From Periweissella fabaria (lineage in GTDB: Bacteria > Bacillota > Bacilli > Lactobacillales > Lactobacillaceae), in contig NZ_CAKKNS010000007.1 of the NCBI RefSeq assembly GCF_918814575.1, positions 1 through 64,000 on the forward strand: a DNA stretch of 64,000 nucleotides. Direction: 5' to 3'. Within the stretch, counting starts at the first letter, position 1; the number at the start of each line of letters is the position of its first letter. The notes under the pieces are model-generated. The model saw only the letters and a program-made list of their open reading frames with translations, was not told the origin of the DNA and did not search any database. This document shows, in pieces, positions 10,353 to 17,987 of this stretch. The translations under genes and the position numbers were made by a program.

Positions 10353-10932
10353 AGAGCAATTACATAAGAAATTTAAGCAGTTATTTAATAGTATTGTCGG
10401 TGTGGATGAACAGCAACAAGCTGCCTTAGCGATGAAAGCCTATCAAGTTAATATTAATGAGGTCAAGTACTATGTTGGCCGAGCTCAAGTATCTGATATT
10501 GATGAAATTTTAGATATTGAACGAGCAGTATATGACGGTGCGACACCTTGGAATAAACAAGCCTTTACGAGTGAACTACATCGAAAGCACGACCGACTAT
10601 ACTTAGTCATTCGAAAAAATGATCAACTATTGGCATTTATTGGTTCGAGTTATTCACGGGCCACACAAGATATGCATATTACAAACGTCGCTGTGTTACC
10701 TGCTTGGCAACGGCGTGGGATTGGGAGCTTTTTACTGAATGTGATTATTGATAAAGCCCGTCAAATTAATGCACAGCAAGTTTCACTAGAAGTTCGTGTT
10801 TCAAATACGCAAGCTCAACGAGTATATCATGAGTTAGGATTTGAATCACAAGGAATATCAGCAGGGTATTATTTTGGTGATCATGAAGATGCATTGAAGA
10901 TGGCGTTGATATTTAATGAGGAAGAAAAATAG
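10333..10932 (+). CDS. rimI: GNAT acetyltransferase, RimI-like
   Basis: This is a predicted N-alpha-acetyltransferase; the family type acetylates ribosomal protein S18. The 199 aa carry about 45 extra residues at the N-terminus, then the GNAT core: VGRAQVSDIDEILDIE, acetyl-CoA loop LPAWQRRGIGSFLL (about 126-139) and VSNTQAQRVYHELGF. The gene begins inside the end of tsaB, abuts a second acetyltransferase gene and precedes tsaD, the usual tsaB-rimI-tsaD cluster. The true substrate is unknown. Confidence 0.88.
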   Translation: MLKKLTKEQLHKKFKQLFNSIVGVDEQQQAALAMKAYQVNINEVKYYVGRAQVSDIDEILDIERAVYDGATPWNKQAFTSELHRKHDRLYLVIRKNDQLLAFIGSSYSRATQDMHITNVAVLPAWQRRGIGSFLLNVIIDKARQINAQQVSLEVRVSNTQAQRVYHELGFESQGISAGYYFGDHEDALKMALIFNEEEK

Positions 10933-11364
10933 ATGAAATGCCAATATCGTCAACCAGCTGGAGCAACAGAAGTATTTGCCATTGCGGATGCTGCCTATCA
11001 TGGTTCGCCTTGGAGTAGTGAGATATTTAAGCATGATTTGGCGAATGAGCATGCCAATTATTTAGTTTTGACGATTGATGATCAAGCAGTTGGATTTGTT
11101 GCGGGGACCTTAATTATTGATGAGCTATCAATATCAAATGTCGCAATTTTACCAGCCTTTCAGCGCCAACATTATGCAGAACAGTTATTGGAGCACTGGT
11201 TTAATTTATTTGATAGTGAAACTCGAGTACTACTTGAAGTACGGGCCCAAAATAAAGCGGCACAAAAACTATATAGCAAACTGGGCTTTCAACAAATTGC
11301 GATACGGCAAGCATATTATCAACATCCGGTTGATGATGCCTTAATTATGGAGAAAATATTGTGA
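10933..11364 (+). CDS. Second GNAT acetyltransferase, RimI-like
   Basis: This 143-aa single-domain GNAT protein has [20 protein letters not shown], a loop [17 protein letters not shown] in place of the usual Q/R-R-x-G-x-G/A acetyl-CoA loop, and [16 protein letters not shown]. The loop lacks the first glycines of the motif (RQHYAE instead of RRxGxG), so cofactor binding may be altered. It begins right after the preceding rimI stop and overlaps tsaD by 4 bp. It is either a diverged paralogue or a partner of the first RimI. Confidence 0.82.
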   Translation: MKCQYRQPAGATEVFAIADAAYHGSPWSSEIFKHDLANEHANYLVLTIDDQAVGFVAGTLIIDELSISNVAILPAFQRQHYAEQLLEHWFNLFDSETRVLLEVRAQNKAAQKLYSKLGFQQIAIRQAYYQHPVDDALIMEKIL

Positions 11365-12374
11365 GTATTATATTAGCATTTGAATCAAGTGCAGATGAAA
11401 CAAGTGTTGCGGTTGTTAAAAATGGAACAGAAATTTTAAGTAACGAAATCGCAACACAAATTAAATCGCACCAGCGTTTTGGCGGGATTGTGCCTGAAGT
11501 GGCTAGCCGTCACCATATTGAACAAATTACCATTTTAGTTGAAAAAGCTTTAGCTGATGCGCAAGTTAGTTATGAAGACTTAGATGCCGTTGCGGTGACA
11601 TATGGACCAGGTTTAGTTGGATCATTACTAATTGGCTTAACAGCAGCGAAAACGATTGCTTGGGCCCATAATTTACCCCTTGTACCAACAAGCCATTTGG
11701 CTGGTCATATTATGGCAGCCCGATTTGTGAAACCAATTATTTATCCCGCCTTAGCATTATTAGTGAGTGGGGGTCATACGGAACTAGTTTATTTACCAGC
11801 GGAAGGTGAATTTAAAGTAATTGGTGAAACGCGTGATGATGCGGCTGGGGAATCTTATGATAAAGTTGGCCGTGTAATGGGTATTGCTTATCCAGCAGGG
11901 AAAACGATTGATGAGATGGCCCATTTAGGTCAAGATACTTTCCATTTTCCACGGGCAATGGAAAATGATGGAACGTATGACTTTAGTTTTTCTGGCTTAA
12001 AATCAGCTTTTATCAATACTTATCACAATGCAGAACAACGTAATGAAGTACTTGATAAAAATGATTTAGCAACGAGTTTTCAAGCCGCTGTTGTCGATGT
12101 ATTGGTTGATAAAACAAAAACTGCTTTGCAACAATACACCGTTAAACAGTTATTACTCGGTGGTGGTGTGGCTGCAAACCAAGGTTTACGAGCTGCATTG
12201 ACGGCGATGCTTAATGAATTTCCAGATACCGATTTTGTCCCTGTACCATTAAAATTAGCGGGTGATAATGCGGCCATGATTGGAGCTGCTGGTGAAATAT
12301 TTTTCCGGCAAGGACGGCGTGGTGATTGGAGTCTGAATGCTGATCCATCACTTGAATTTGAGTATGAAGATTAA
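11361..12374 (+). CDS. tsaD: tRNA N6-threonylcarbamoyladenosine transferase TsaD
   Basis: TsaD transfers threonylcarbamoyl from the adenylate made by TsaC/Sua5 to tRNA A37. The 337-aa protein starts at GTG 11361 and shows [16 protein letters not shown], the metal-binding TSHLAGHI (about residues 110-117), the nucleotide-binding [11 protein letters not shown] and [11 protein letters not shown] (about 268-278), and a C-terminal [11 protein letters not shown]. All hallmark residues appear intact. It is the last gene of the tsaB cluster, before a strong terminator. Confidence 0.98.
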   Translation: MSIILAFESSADETSVAVVKNGTEILSNEIATQIKSHQRFGGIVPEVASRHHIEQITILVEKALADAQVSYEDLDAVAVTYGPGLVGSLLIGLTAAKTIAWAHNLPLVPTSHLAGHIMAARFVKPIIYPALALLVSGGHTELVYLPAEGEFKVIGETRDDAAGESYDKVGRVMGIAYPAGKTIDEMAHLGQDTFHFPRAMENDGTYDFSFSGLKSAFINTYHNAEQRNEVLDKNDLATSFQAAVVDVLVDKTKTALQQYTVKQLLLGGGVAANQGLRAALTAMLNEFPDTDFVPVPLKLAGDNAAMIGAAGEIFFRQGRRGDWSLNADPSLEFEYED

Positions 12375-12376
12375 AT

Positions 12377-12421
12377 AAAAAAGATCGTCGAAGAATGTTT
12401 CTTCGACGATCTTTTTATTTT
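12377..12421 (+). terminator. tsaD terminator
   Basis: The 17-bp stem AAAAGATCGTCGAAGAA and its complement, with a three-base loop, is followed by TTTTTATTTT. It probably works in both directions, between the convergent tsaD and carbonic anhydrase genes. Confidence 0.92.
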
Positions 12422-12494
12422 ATCAATGTGTAAAACGTTTACCAAAAAATAAGAAATCGCAGGTTAAATTTGATTAAACGTTTTCCCAAGACGA

Positions 12495-13181
12495 TTAATA
12501 AGCATCAATATGCCGACCGTTGAGGGGTTGTGCGGGACGGTTGTTGTTGGCGCAAGGTAGTGCTTGGCGGATTGCATCTAACCATGTTGGTGCGGCAATT
12601 TGAATATCTTTTAGTAGTACCCAAGTGACAGGCCCATTAGTAGGTGGTGTAGTAAGTGAACCAGAATAGTTGAAATAATGGCTAGTTGCACCTAAAAAAT
12701 CAGCGGGATTAAATGTAAGCGTGGTTCCTTTATGCCAGTTTAAATTTGGTAATGTTGGTCCGTTTGTGCCTGCCTTAACAAATAAGCCCATAACTAGTGG
12801 TTCTTGAGCGGCGTTACGGTGAACAAAGTGAATTTCAAGGGGTTGCATAACACCATCAATTACATGTTCGTTTGGCATATGGACATGAATATCTTGTAAA
12901 GTATACGTTTGCCCACTGAATACAAGTGAATTAGTAAAATCAGTTGGAACTAAATGGATACTTTGTGTGAAGGTATCAACAGTAAATTCTTGTGCTTGGT
13001 AATTAATTTCTAATGCAGTTAAGCTATTACCGGATAAACAATTAGCAGTATCAAAGGCAATGGGTGATTGGTATTGATATGCGGCTGCGGTTGTAAACTC
13101 TGGACAGATTGATGCCCATTGTTCTGGTCCGGCGGTTGTTGAATAATCCCAGAAAGGAACTGTCTCAATTTGGTTGCTCAT
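12495..13181 (-). CDS. Alpha-class carbonic anhydrase, cytoplasmic form
   Basis: The enzyme interconverts CO2 and bicarbonate. The 228-aa protein carries the alpha-CA signature: WDYSTTAGPEQWASICPEF at the N-terminus, zinc ligands in DIHVHMPNEHVIDG and PLEIHFVH (about residues 92-117), and YSGSLTTPPTNGPVTW (about 172-187). The usual Cys after TTPP is Thr. There is no signal peptide, although most bacterial alpha-CAs are exported, so the protein should act in the cytoplasm, perhaps supplying bicarbonate for carboxylases. It is a single gene with GAAGGAG before the ATG. Confidence 0.88.
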   Translation of the reverse strand: MSNQIETVPFWDYSTTAGPEQWASICPEFTTAAAYQYQSPIAFDTANCLSGNSLTALEINYQAQEFTVDTFTQSIHLVPTDFTNSLVFSGQTYTLQDIHVHMPNEHVIDGVMQPLEIHFVHRNAAQEPLVMGLFVKAGTNGPTLPNLNWHKGTTLTFNPADFLGATSHYFNYSGSLTTPPTNGPVTWVLLKDIQIAAPTWLDAIRQALPCANNNRPAQPLNGRHIDAY

Positions 13182-13264
13182 GTAAAACTCCTTCTTAAAT
13201 AAATTGGTAATATTATATACTATTATCAGTGAAAGTGTAATGGGAAATTTAAATTAAAATAACG

Positions 13265-13294
13265 TTGTACAATTATGTTAATTCCATGTATAAT
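13265..13294 (+). promoter_or_regulatory. Promoter of tRNA-Arg
   Basis: TTGTAC (13265-13270) and TATAAT (13289-13294) are separated by 18 bases and lie 20 bases before the tRNA. Confidence 0.75.
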
Positions 13295-13314
13295 ATACTA
13301 TGTTGTTTAAATAT

Positions 13315-13386
13315 GCGTCCGTAGTGTAATGGATATCACTCTAGATTCCGGTTCTAGCAATGGGGGTTCGACTCCCTCCGGACGCA
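13315..13386 (+). tRNA. tRNA-Arg (anticodon CCG), integration target
   Basis: The acceptor GCGTCCG pairs with CGGACGC and the discriminator is A13386. The anticodon stem CTAGA/TCTAG holds the loop TTCCGGT (anticodon CCG). The T-arm and 3' acceptor arm are the attL core of the inserted element, which restores the tRNA sequence exactly. Its natural terminator now lies 12 kb away at about 25430. Confidence 0.96.
13366..13386 (+). repeat. attL core (21 bp)
   Basis: GTTCGACTCCCTCCGGACGC plus A, identical to 25400-25420; the identity ends on both sides. Confidence 0.93.
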
Positions 13387-13486
13387 TTCTGATTTATCAA
13401 AATATATCAATACGTGTCAAAATGGTTGATATAGCAACGTTTTAGGGGATGTGTTTGTCAAAACGCGTCAATTGATGTCATTCTAG

Positions 13487-13527
13487 GGACAGCCAAAAGG
13501 ACAGCAAGGGACAGCTAAAAGGACAGC
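13487..13527 (+). repeat. Candidate integrase arm-type sites, left end
   Basis: GGACAGC occurs four times (13487, 13499, 13509, 13521) with 12, 10 and 12-bp spacing, about one helical turn. Two more copies lie at the right end of the element. Sites of this kind inside both ends are bound by the N-terminal domain of tyrosine integrases; the assignment is inference. Confidence 0.65.
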
Positions 13528-13573
13528 CAAAATAACCTAAATTAATAATCATCGTTGCGCAATTGCTTATGTG

Positions 13574-13601
13574 GCATACCTATAAAGGTATGTCTTTTTT
13601 T
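13574..13601 (+). terminator. Terminator near the left end of the element
   Basis: The stem GCATACC/GGTATGT with a short AT loop is followed by CTTTTTTT. It may end tRNA-Arg transcripts that read into the element. Confidence 0.7.
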
Positions 13602-13642
13602 GTGCCTAATTTTCTAGAAACAAAACTTTCCCGGATATTTTT

Positions 13643-13775
13643 GGAACAAATAGAACAAAAGTAGTCTAAACACTTGGTATAACTGACTTTGTAGGGTATT
13701 AAGAACGTGATTTTTTTGGAACATTTATGGAACAAACCCGTTTTTTTTGGAACACAAGTATATAAAAATGGAACA
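13643..13775 (+). repeat. GGAACA cluster, left end (inverted relative to right end)
   Basis: GGAACA occurs at 13643, 13718, 13729, 13749 and 13770. The outermost copy belongs to a 39-bp imperfect inverted repeat (13643-13681, five mismatches) whose partner is at 25150-25188. From 13387 to 14588 no gene is supportable: two open frames on the minus strand (13580-13918 and 13973-14203) lack ribosome binding sites and cross these repeats. Confidence 0.8.
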
Positions 13776-14019
13776 CAAGCCATTAAATATAGCAAATTAG
13801 CATGATCTGGGGTACTAATTTGGTGTTTTAATAAAAGGTGTCGTGAGTTATAACTACCTTTAAACTTGTTATAGTGCTTGTATACTCGTTGCCATTTTTG
13901 GCAATGGCTAAGTGTCATCGATATAAGTTAAATTTAGGGCGTTTTCCGCCAAAAGTGGCGTACTTAGGTAAACTAATGGTGCGTGATTGAAAGCACGTAC
14001 CAAATAATATAATCACCCC

Positions 14020-14493
14020 CGTACCTGTAAGTACATTGGTATAAATAGTTAAAGCTACTTAACATCCCCCGTGTATTTTGTGAAAGAATAGCAATCGTAA
14101 CAATTAATTCTCGTGATTGACGGCGACAAATTGAAAATCTTTTTTGTAGGGGGGAGTATAAAATAGTGAATGAAACATACATAAAATTGATATTTTTTAA
14201 CATTTCATTATGTAGTTATGCTATACTTATCAAGTCAATCATATAGCTCATGTATGACGTATAGTTTTAAACCACCTTAGTCGTTCATCTAAGGTGGTTT
14301 TTTATTATATATGTTTTTAGTAATATTTTGTGTCTGAAAGCACATAGTGGAAGTATAATTATACAACCGTGGTTAAGTCCACACTTGCAACCTCCGTGCT
14401 TATAAACACACTGGTATAAATGGCATAACAACCGTGCTTGTAAGCACACTTGTATGATCTAACAACGGTCGTACTTTCAGGTACACCCGTATA
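14020..14493 (+). repeat. Dispersed GTGCTTGTAAGCAC-type repeats
   Basis: Related copies begin at 14020, 14367, 14394, 14432 and 14466. The best conserved is CCGTGCTTGTAAGCACACTT followed by GTATGA (from 14432); the core GTGCTTGTAAGCAC is a palindrome. Others vary in sequence but keep a gap of about 11 bases between the palindrome and a GTATAA-like tail. A relative with an exact 17-bp duplicate lies at 16011 and 16064. They may be binding sites or short RNA hairpins; the function is unknown. Confidence 0.55.
14268..14303 (+). terminator. Terminator inside the element
   Basis: The stem AACCACCTTAG/CTAAGGTGGTT with an eight-base loop is followed by TTTTATTAT. No recognisable gene precedes it on the plus strand, so it may end a non-coding transcript. 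Confidence 0.8.
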
Positions 14494-14549
14494 TATTTCA
14501 CTATAACCACAATATATATGTAATTGCTTTTTACGTGTAATTTGTTATC

Positions 14550-14576
14550 CTATAATGAATAAACTATACATTATAG
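14550..14576 (+). promoter_or_regulatory. -10 box overlapped by an inverted repeat
   Basis: CTATAATG (14550-14557) and CATTATAG (14569-14576) form a perfect 8-bp inverted repeat that includes the TATAAT at 14551-14556. The right arm reaches the ribosome binding site (AGGAGA) of the next gene. It could be an operator; no clear -35 is seen. Confidence 0.5.
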
Positions 14577-14588
14577 GAGACAGATAAT

Positions 14589-14906
14589 ATGCAATCTAAA
14601 TTTATTAACGCATTATCGTATTTTTCCATTCTATTTGCACCCGTACTTATACCAATTATAATTTGGTTCGCTGCTGGTGACTTTGATGTGAAAAGAAATG
14701 CTAAAAAAGCATTATTTTTACAAATTGTACCAACAGTAGCAGGTATTTTAGCTATTATTTTTATTGGAATAACAGGGCTATCAACTAATGATTCATCAGT
14801 TACGGGATGGATAGCAATTATAGTATTTGGTATTTTAGGATTAATTTCAGTAGTAACTTATATCTATGATTTAGTTTTAGGTGTTAAGGCATTATTAGCA
14901 GAGTAA
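14589..14906 (+). CDS. Small membrane protein, DUF4870-like
   Basis: The 105-aa hydrophobic protein has about three membrane segments: residues 8-28 with polar FAAGDFDVKRNAKKALFLQ after it, 44-64, and 76-98. The segment following the first helix resembles DUF4870/Tic20-like small proteins (K...A..A..FQ). The function is unknown. It starts at ATG 14589 behind AGGAGA, has its own promoter-like site and is closed by a bidirectional terminator shared with the convergent gene. It may be a cargo gene of the element. Confidence 0.7.
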   Translation: MQSKFINALSYFSILFAPVLIPIIIWFAAGDFDVKRNAKKALFLQIVPTVAGILAIIFIGITGLSTNDSSVTGWIAIIVFGILGLISVVTYIYDLVLGVKALLAE

Positions 14907-14910
14907 AATA

Positions 14911-14950
14911 AAAAGGCTACCAGTAAATAAATACTGTGTAGCCTTTTTTA
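14911..14950. terminator. Bidirectional terminator
   Basis: AAAAGGCTAC/GTAGCCTTTT with a 17-base loop and flanking A- and T-runs separates the convergent genes ending at 14906 and 14970. Confidence 0.88.
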
Positions 14951-14969
14951 GTATGTTCTAAATGTCTTA

Positions 14970-15335
14970 TTAAAAAAGAAGTAGTAATACTAAGGTAATT
15001 ACTGATAAAGTAGCCTGTTTGAAAAAGATACTAATATTAGAACTAGAGTAAGCGCCGTAAATGGCTACTAAAATTATGTAGATCATACTACCAACTAACA
15101 TAGCATTCCCATTTAGTGCAAAAAATGTGGCGTATAAAACTACCATACCAATAAGGCCATTATAGACACCTTGGTTTTTTAGTAATAGTTTAACTTTATC
15201 GTTAGTAAAATCTTCTTCTGTTAAATTAAATGTTTCTGCCGTCTTTTTTGACGTGGTAGCAAATGTTTCTAAATACATAATAAATATAAATTCAATTGCT
15301 ACTAAGGTGCTCAATATTTTAATAAGTATGTCCAT
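14970..15335 (-). CDS. DUF1304 family membrane protein
   Basis: The 121-aa protein has four predicted membrane helices (about residues 3-25, 57-75, 78-97 and 103-120). The family hallmark KNQGVYNGLIG (about residues 53-63) and a glutamate in the first helix (IMYLETF) are present. The start at 15335 is preceded by AGGAGA; the longer frame from 15353 would begin upstream of that site. The biochemical role of DUF1304 is not known. It is a single gene within the repeat-rich left half of the element. Confidence 0.78.
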   Translation of the reverse strand: MDILIKILSTLVAIEFIFIMYLETFATTSKKTAETFNLTEEDFTNDKVKLLLKNQGVYNGLIGMVVLYATFFALNGNAMLVGSMIYIILVAIYGAYSSSNISIFFKQATLSVITLVLLLLF

Positions 15336-15413
15336 AAAATTTTCTCCTATCAATCAATATTGTTATTATATAACAACTTATTAGCTAGTGGGGATGATTC
15401 AAAAAATATCGAG

Positions 15414-15635
15414 GTCGTTTTGAACGACTACGGATATACAATACAATTCCCAACAATACGGGAAAGATAGCTAAAGCGTTTCGCTGTCCCGTTAAAGTAT
15501 AGCGGATATGTGTAAGATAGAAAAAGTTTGAAGTCAATCAAATTGACCACGGTATTATAGCAATTTCGTTATCGATTTGAACGATAAGGACTTGTGGACA
15601 CAAATTTAATTCCGTTATCATTTTGAGTGATAACG
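15414..15635 (+). repeat. Hairpin family with shared seven-base loop
   Basis: Three stem-loops have unrelated stems but nearly the same loop: GTCG-TTTTGAA-CGAC (15414-15428; the stem extends inward), TTATCG-ATTTGAA-CGATAA (15569-15587) and CGTTATCA-TTTTGAG-TGATAACG (15613-15635). A further nested stem lies between them (ACGGGA 15458-15463 with TCCCGT 15487-15492, enclosing AGCG-TTT-CGCT). The stretch 15336-16550 has no supportable gene; the minus-strand frame 15538-15729 runs through these hairpins and lacks a ribosome binding site. Confidence 0.7.
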
Positions 15636-15743
15636 AATACATAATTTTGCCACTCATGACAAACATAAAAAAGATGTGGCACTTTTCGATAACTCCTTTA
15701 TATTTCCTCACAAGTGCGGAATACACCAAGCTTGCTTATCCGC

Positions 15744-15937
15744 TGTCCTTTAGAGGGACAACGAATTAATTATAGTAATTAACGAAGTTCAGTAACGTGC
15801 TATGTATTTTTAATTCCTCCACAAAGGTCTTGATGGTGGTATATTTCATTAATTTAAAATTTCCCCACAAATGGAGAATATAAGGGCTATAACATTTATC
15901 TACGTCCTAATAATGCTGATTGTCCTATTATGGACAA
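15744..15937 (+). repeat. Further palindromes in the non-coding stretch
   Basis: GTCC-N8-GGAC (15745-15759), TTAATTA-TAG-TAATTAA (15766-15782) and TTGTCC-TATTAT-GGACAA (15920-15937) are perfect short hairpins. No coding frame supports this interval. Confidence 0.55.
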
Positions 15938-16010
15938 CTGTGTTTTAAGAACGGTTGTTATTAATTTTTTGAGAGTGTGCATACAAGCACGCCCTGAAAA
16001 TACATACCAG

Positions 16011-16080
16011 TGTACCTGCAAGTCCACGCTTGTAACGTTTCGTTATAAGCATGGTAAGTCAAATGTACCTGCAAGTCCAC
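16011..16080 (+). repeat. 17-bp direct repeat pair
   Basis: TGTACCTGCAAGTCCAC occurs at 16011-16027 and 16064-16080, 53 bp apart. It is related to the palindromic repeats near 14.4 kb. Confidence 0.75.
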
Positions 16081-16101
16081 AATTGCTAATGTATTAAGAT
16101 T

Positions 16102-16209
16102 AATCGGGCTATGTTTAACATAGAGCGTCATATTCATATAATTAAACTAACGCTACTTTGTGAAATTCGTTAAGTTTCATCGGACTAGATTTAAACTAGG
16201 TCGTCATAT
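16102..16209 (+). repeat. Two related hairpins with conserved flanks
   Basis: CTATGTT-T-AACATAG (16109-16123) and CTAG-ATTTAAA-CTAG (16185-16199) both stand between ATCGG on the left and CGTCATAT on the right. The flanks are conserved while the stems differ. Confidence 0.65.
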
Positions 16210-16437
16210 AGTTAATAAAGCACCACTTTTGGCGCTTTATACCTGATTTTCGCAAGTAGTTGCGAATTTATGCTTTTACCCCTGATCACGATAGATTAAC
16301 AACTAAAAAACATTAGGGTTTCATCCCCGCAATTGGGGATGTATTAATCTAGTTTTAGTCGGCTTGATTTTGGTTGCAGTGTGCAAAAAATGGACATAAA
16401 AAAGTGGCGTTTTTAAGTGATTTTATACCCATTTTTA

Positions 16438-16550
16438 TTTGAACCCTTTGAGTCCCTTTTTGAGTCCTTTTGAACCCTTTTTTTGTAACCTTTTTTGCGT
16501 TGTCTCGTTGTCTCGTCGTGTCTTGTCTCGTTGTCGTGTTTTGTCTCGTC
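16438..16550 (+). repeat. Ten-base tandem repeats next to the 34-bp array
   Basis: Four consecutive 10-mers TTTGAACCCT, TTGAGTCCCT, TTTTGAGTCC and TTTTGAACCC (16438-16477) are followed by a block built of TTGTCTCG and TTGTCGTG (about 16499-16548). The period is ten bases, one helical turn. A minus-strand frame over this block (16355-16561) is only a translation of the repeats. Confidence 0.7.
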
Positions 16551-16584
16551 CTAAATGGCATATTTCGGGGCTTTAGTGCTGTTG

Positions 16585-16970
16585 TTAAGCGTACTTAAAT
16601 CAATGTAAAGGAAGCTGTTTAAAAGGCGTTTAAGGCTAGTATTTGCAAGCTTGAAAGCATTGATAAATACTAGGAAATACCAGGTTGCAAAAGGGCTCTA
16701 ATACCAACAAATACCAACATTTAAACGTGCTTTAACTCCTACATTAGCCATCATTTAAAAGTGCCCTAACCCCAACAAATCCCAACATTTAAAAAGGGGT
16801 AAAATGTTAATATTTGTTAACATACAAAAGCGTAAAAATCTCAACATTTCTCAACATGCAAAAAGCAAAAAATGTTAGGTTTTGTTAGGTTCAAAAAATA
16901 ATTTTAGCCATAAAATACCATACAAATTTATAGCATGTAAAATGCAAAAAAGGTGAGGTTTGGTGAGGTT
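16585..16970 (+). repeat. Array of 34-bp units, each with its own duplicated 10-mer
   Basis: Linkers of 14 bases start at 16585, 16619, 16653, 16687, 16721, 16755, 16789 (15 bases), 16824 and 16858; their consensus is NNAAAAGYGYNYTA. Each is followed by 20 bases that split into two 10-mers. The two halves match well in most units, for example ATACCAACAA/ATACCAACAT, ATCTCAACAT/TTCTCAACAT and ATGTTAGGTT/TTGTTAGGTT, but units differ from one another. An outlying tenth unit (AGGTGAGGTT/TGGTGAGGTT) sits at 16951. The period is not a multiple of three and no gene covers it. Together with 16971-17095 this completes the non-coding interval 15336-17095. Confidence 0.88.
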
Positions 16971-17095
16971 CAAAAAATAGTTTTGTCTAAAAAATGCAGT
17001 CATAAAACAGCGTGGAAACACACAAACTTTATAACTACGTATGTTAATTTTATTAGCTAGTGGTGTAATACCATTATTAAGTTTGACGATTATTA

Positions 17096-17419
17096 TTAAT
17101 CATCCCCTGATACAACTACTAATTTTACTTTTGCTAATTCTATGTATTCCTGAACTGTACTAATAAAAACGTATGAGTTTAATTTGTATTTATCAAAGTC
17201 ATGTAATATGTAATTATCTAAAGAAGTAAGGCCGTATGTTACCCAATCATCGAATTGGTGTAGTAATAGGAATGGGTGTATTTCTTTTTCTTCTTTGTTA
17301 AGTATTACAGTTAAAAACTCGTTTGCTATGGTGACGTTAAAGCATAGCTGTTTTATCCACCAAGTTGTTACTTCTTTATTAAGTGGATCTTGTTCAATCA
17401 TAGTAATAATATTATTCAT
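17096..17419 (-). CDS. Hypothetical protein (107 aa)
   Basis: I do not recognise a family. The protein is acidic and predicted soluble, with a helical first half (NNIITMIEQDPLNKEVTTWWIKQLCFNVTIANEFLTVIL) and an aromatic-rich middle (HPFLLLHQFDDWVTYG). A GGAG ribosome binding site lies ten bases before the ATG, which supports it as a real gene. It stands alone between the 34-bp array and the AbiF gene and could be cargo or a small regulator. Confidence 0.55.
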   Translation of the reverse strand: MNNIITMIEQDPLNKEVTTWWIKQLCFNVTIANEFLTVILNKEEKEIHPFLLLHQFDDWVTYGLTSLDNYILHDFDKYKLNSYVFISTVQEYIELAKVKLVVVSGDD

Positions 17420-17951
17420 GTCTAAACTCCGTGTTAATTTAAAAATATCTTTATATGATATATGAAAAGGTAGTAAAAAGTAGTAAAAATCACTATGTTA
17501 ATTGTAATAAGCAGGTAACACCCAAGGGTTAAACGTTGCTCTTTTTATTACTTATTTGTGCTATTAGAATGCAACTTTTCGGCGATACTCTGGGTAGTTG
17601 TTTTAACGTTTAAGGGTAACAAAAGACAACATAAATCTTAGTATTTCTCAATATGAAAAAACAAAATATTAGCATGTTGTTGTCTGCGATCATAAAGCAA
17701 AATAGGGGGGCATACCATTGATTTTAGAAAGAACGGTGCAATAGTGTTGATTTACATGGGTATGTGTTTTCTTATGTGAGGGGGGCTATAAATAGTGGTA
17801 AATACGGGATGCTAGAAAGCATCAAGATGAGAGGACTTTGTAAAAGCTGGCAATAAAACATAACATGTAAGCAAGAATATTATTCCGTTTGTGAAGCATG
17901 GTATTTCTAAAATTAGAGAGTAAATATAATTTTAGAAAATGAGCATTTCTA
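17420..17951. other. Non-coding stretch upstream of the AbiF RNA
   Basis: No gene is supportable here. It holds a tandem 10-mer duplication GTAGTAAAAA (17470-17489), an inverted 9-mer TTAAACGTT/AACGTTTAA (17529-17537 and 17605-17613) and a degenerate relative of the 34-bp array unit (ATCTTAGTAT/TTCTCAATAT, 17635-17654). Confidence 0.6.
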
Positions 17952-17981
17952 TTGCCAAAAAATAATAACTGTGTATATAAT
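17952..17981 (+). promoter_or_regulatory. Promoter of the AbiF leader RNA
   Basis: TTGCCA (17952-17957) and TATAAT (17976-17981) are separated by 18 bases. Transcription should start near 17988, about 60 bases before the AbiF start codon. Confidence 0.7.
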
Positions 17982-17987
17982 AATCTT

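Noticed and set aside
13580-13918. Minus-strand open frame of 112 codons near the left end
   Set aside because: No ribosome binding site, crosses the GGAACA repeats, and the composition is that of the AT-rich non-coding stretch.
13973-14203. Minus-strand open frame of 76 codons
   Set aside because: No ribosome binding site before its ATG and no recognisable protein features.
15538-15729. Minus-strand open frame of 63 codons
   Set aside because: Runs through the shared-loop hairpins; no ribosome binding site.
16355-16561. Minus-strand open frame rich in Arg/Thr/Gln/Asp
   Set aside because: It is a translation of the TTGTCTCG and TTTGAACCC tandem repeats.
16585-16970. CRISPR array
   Set aside because: The period (34 bp) is too short for repeat plus spacer, the linkers are only loosely conserved, the variable part is a duplicated 10-mer rather than a unique spacer, and no cas gene is present.
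16585-16970. Type III toxin-antitoxin RNA repeats (ToxI-like) working with AbiF
   Set aside because: ToxI repeats of about 36 bases are nearly identical and lie directly upstream of the toxin. Here the units differ strongly and the array is more than 1 kb from abiF with another gene between.
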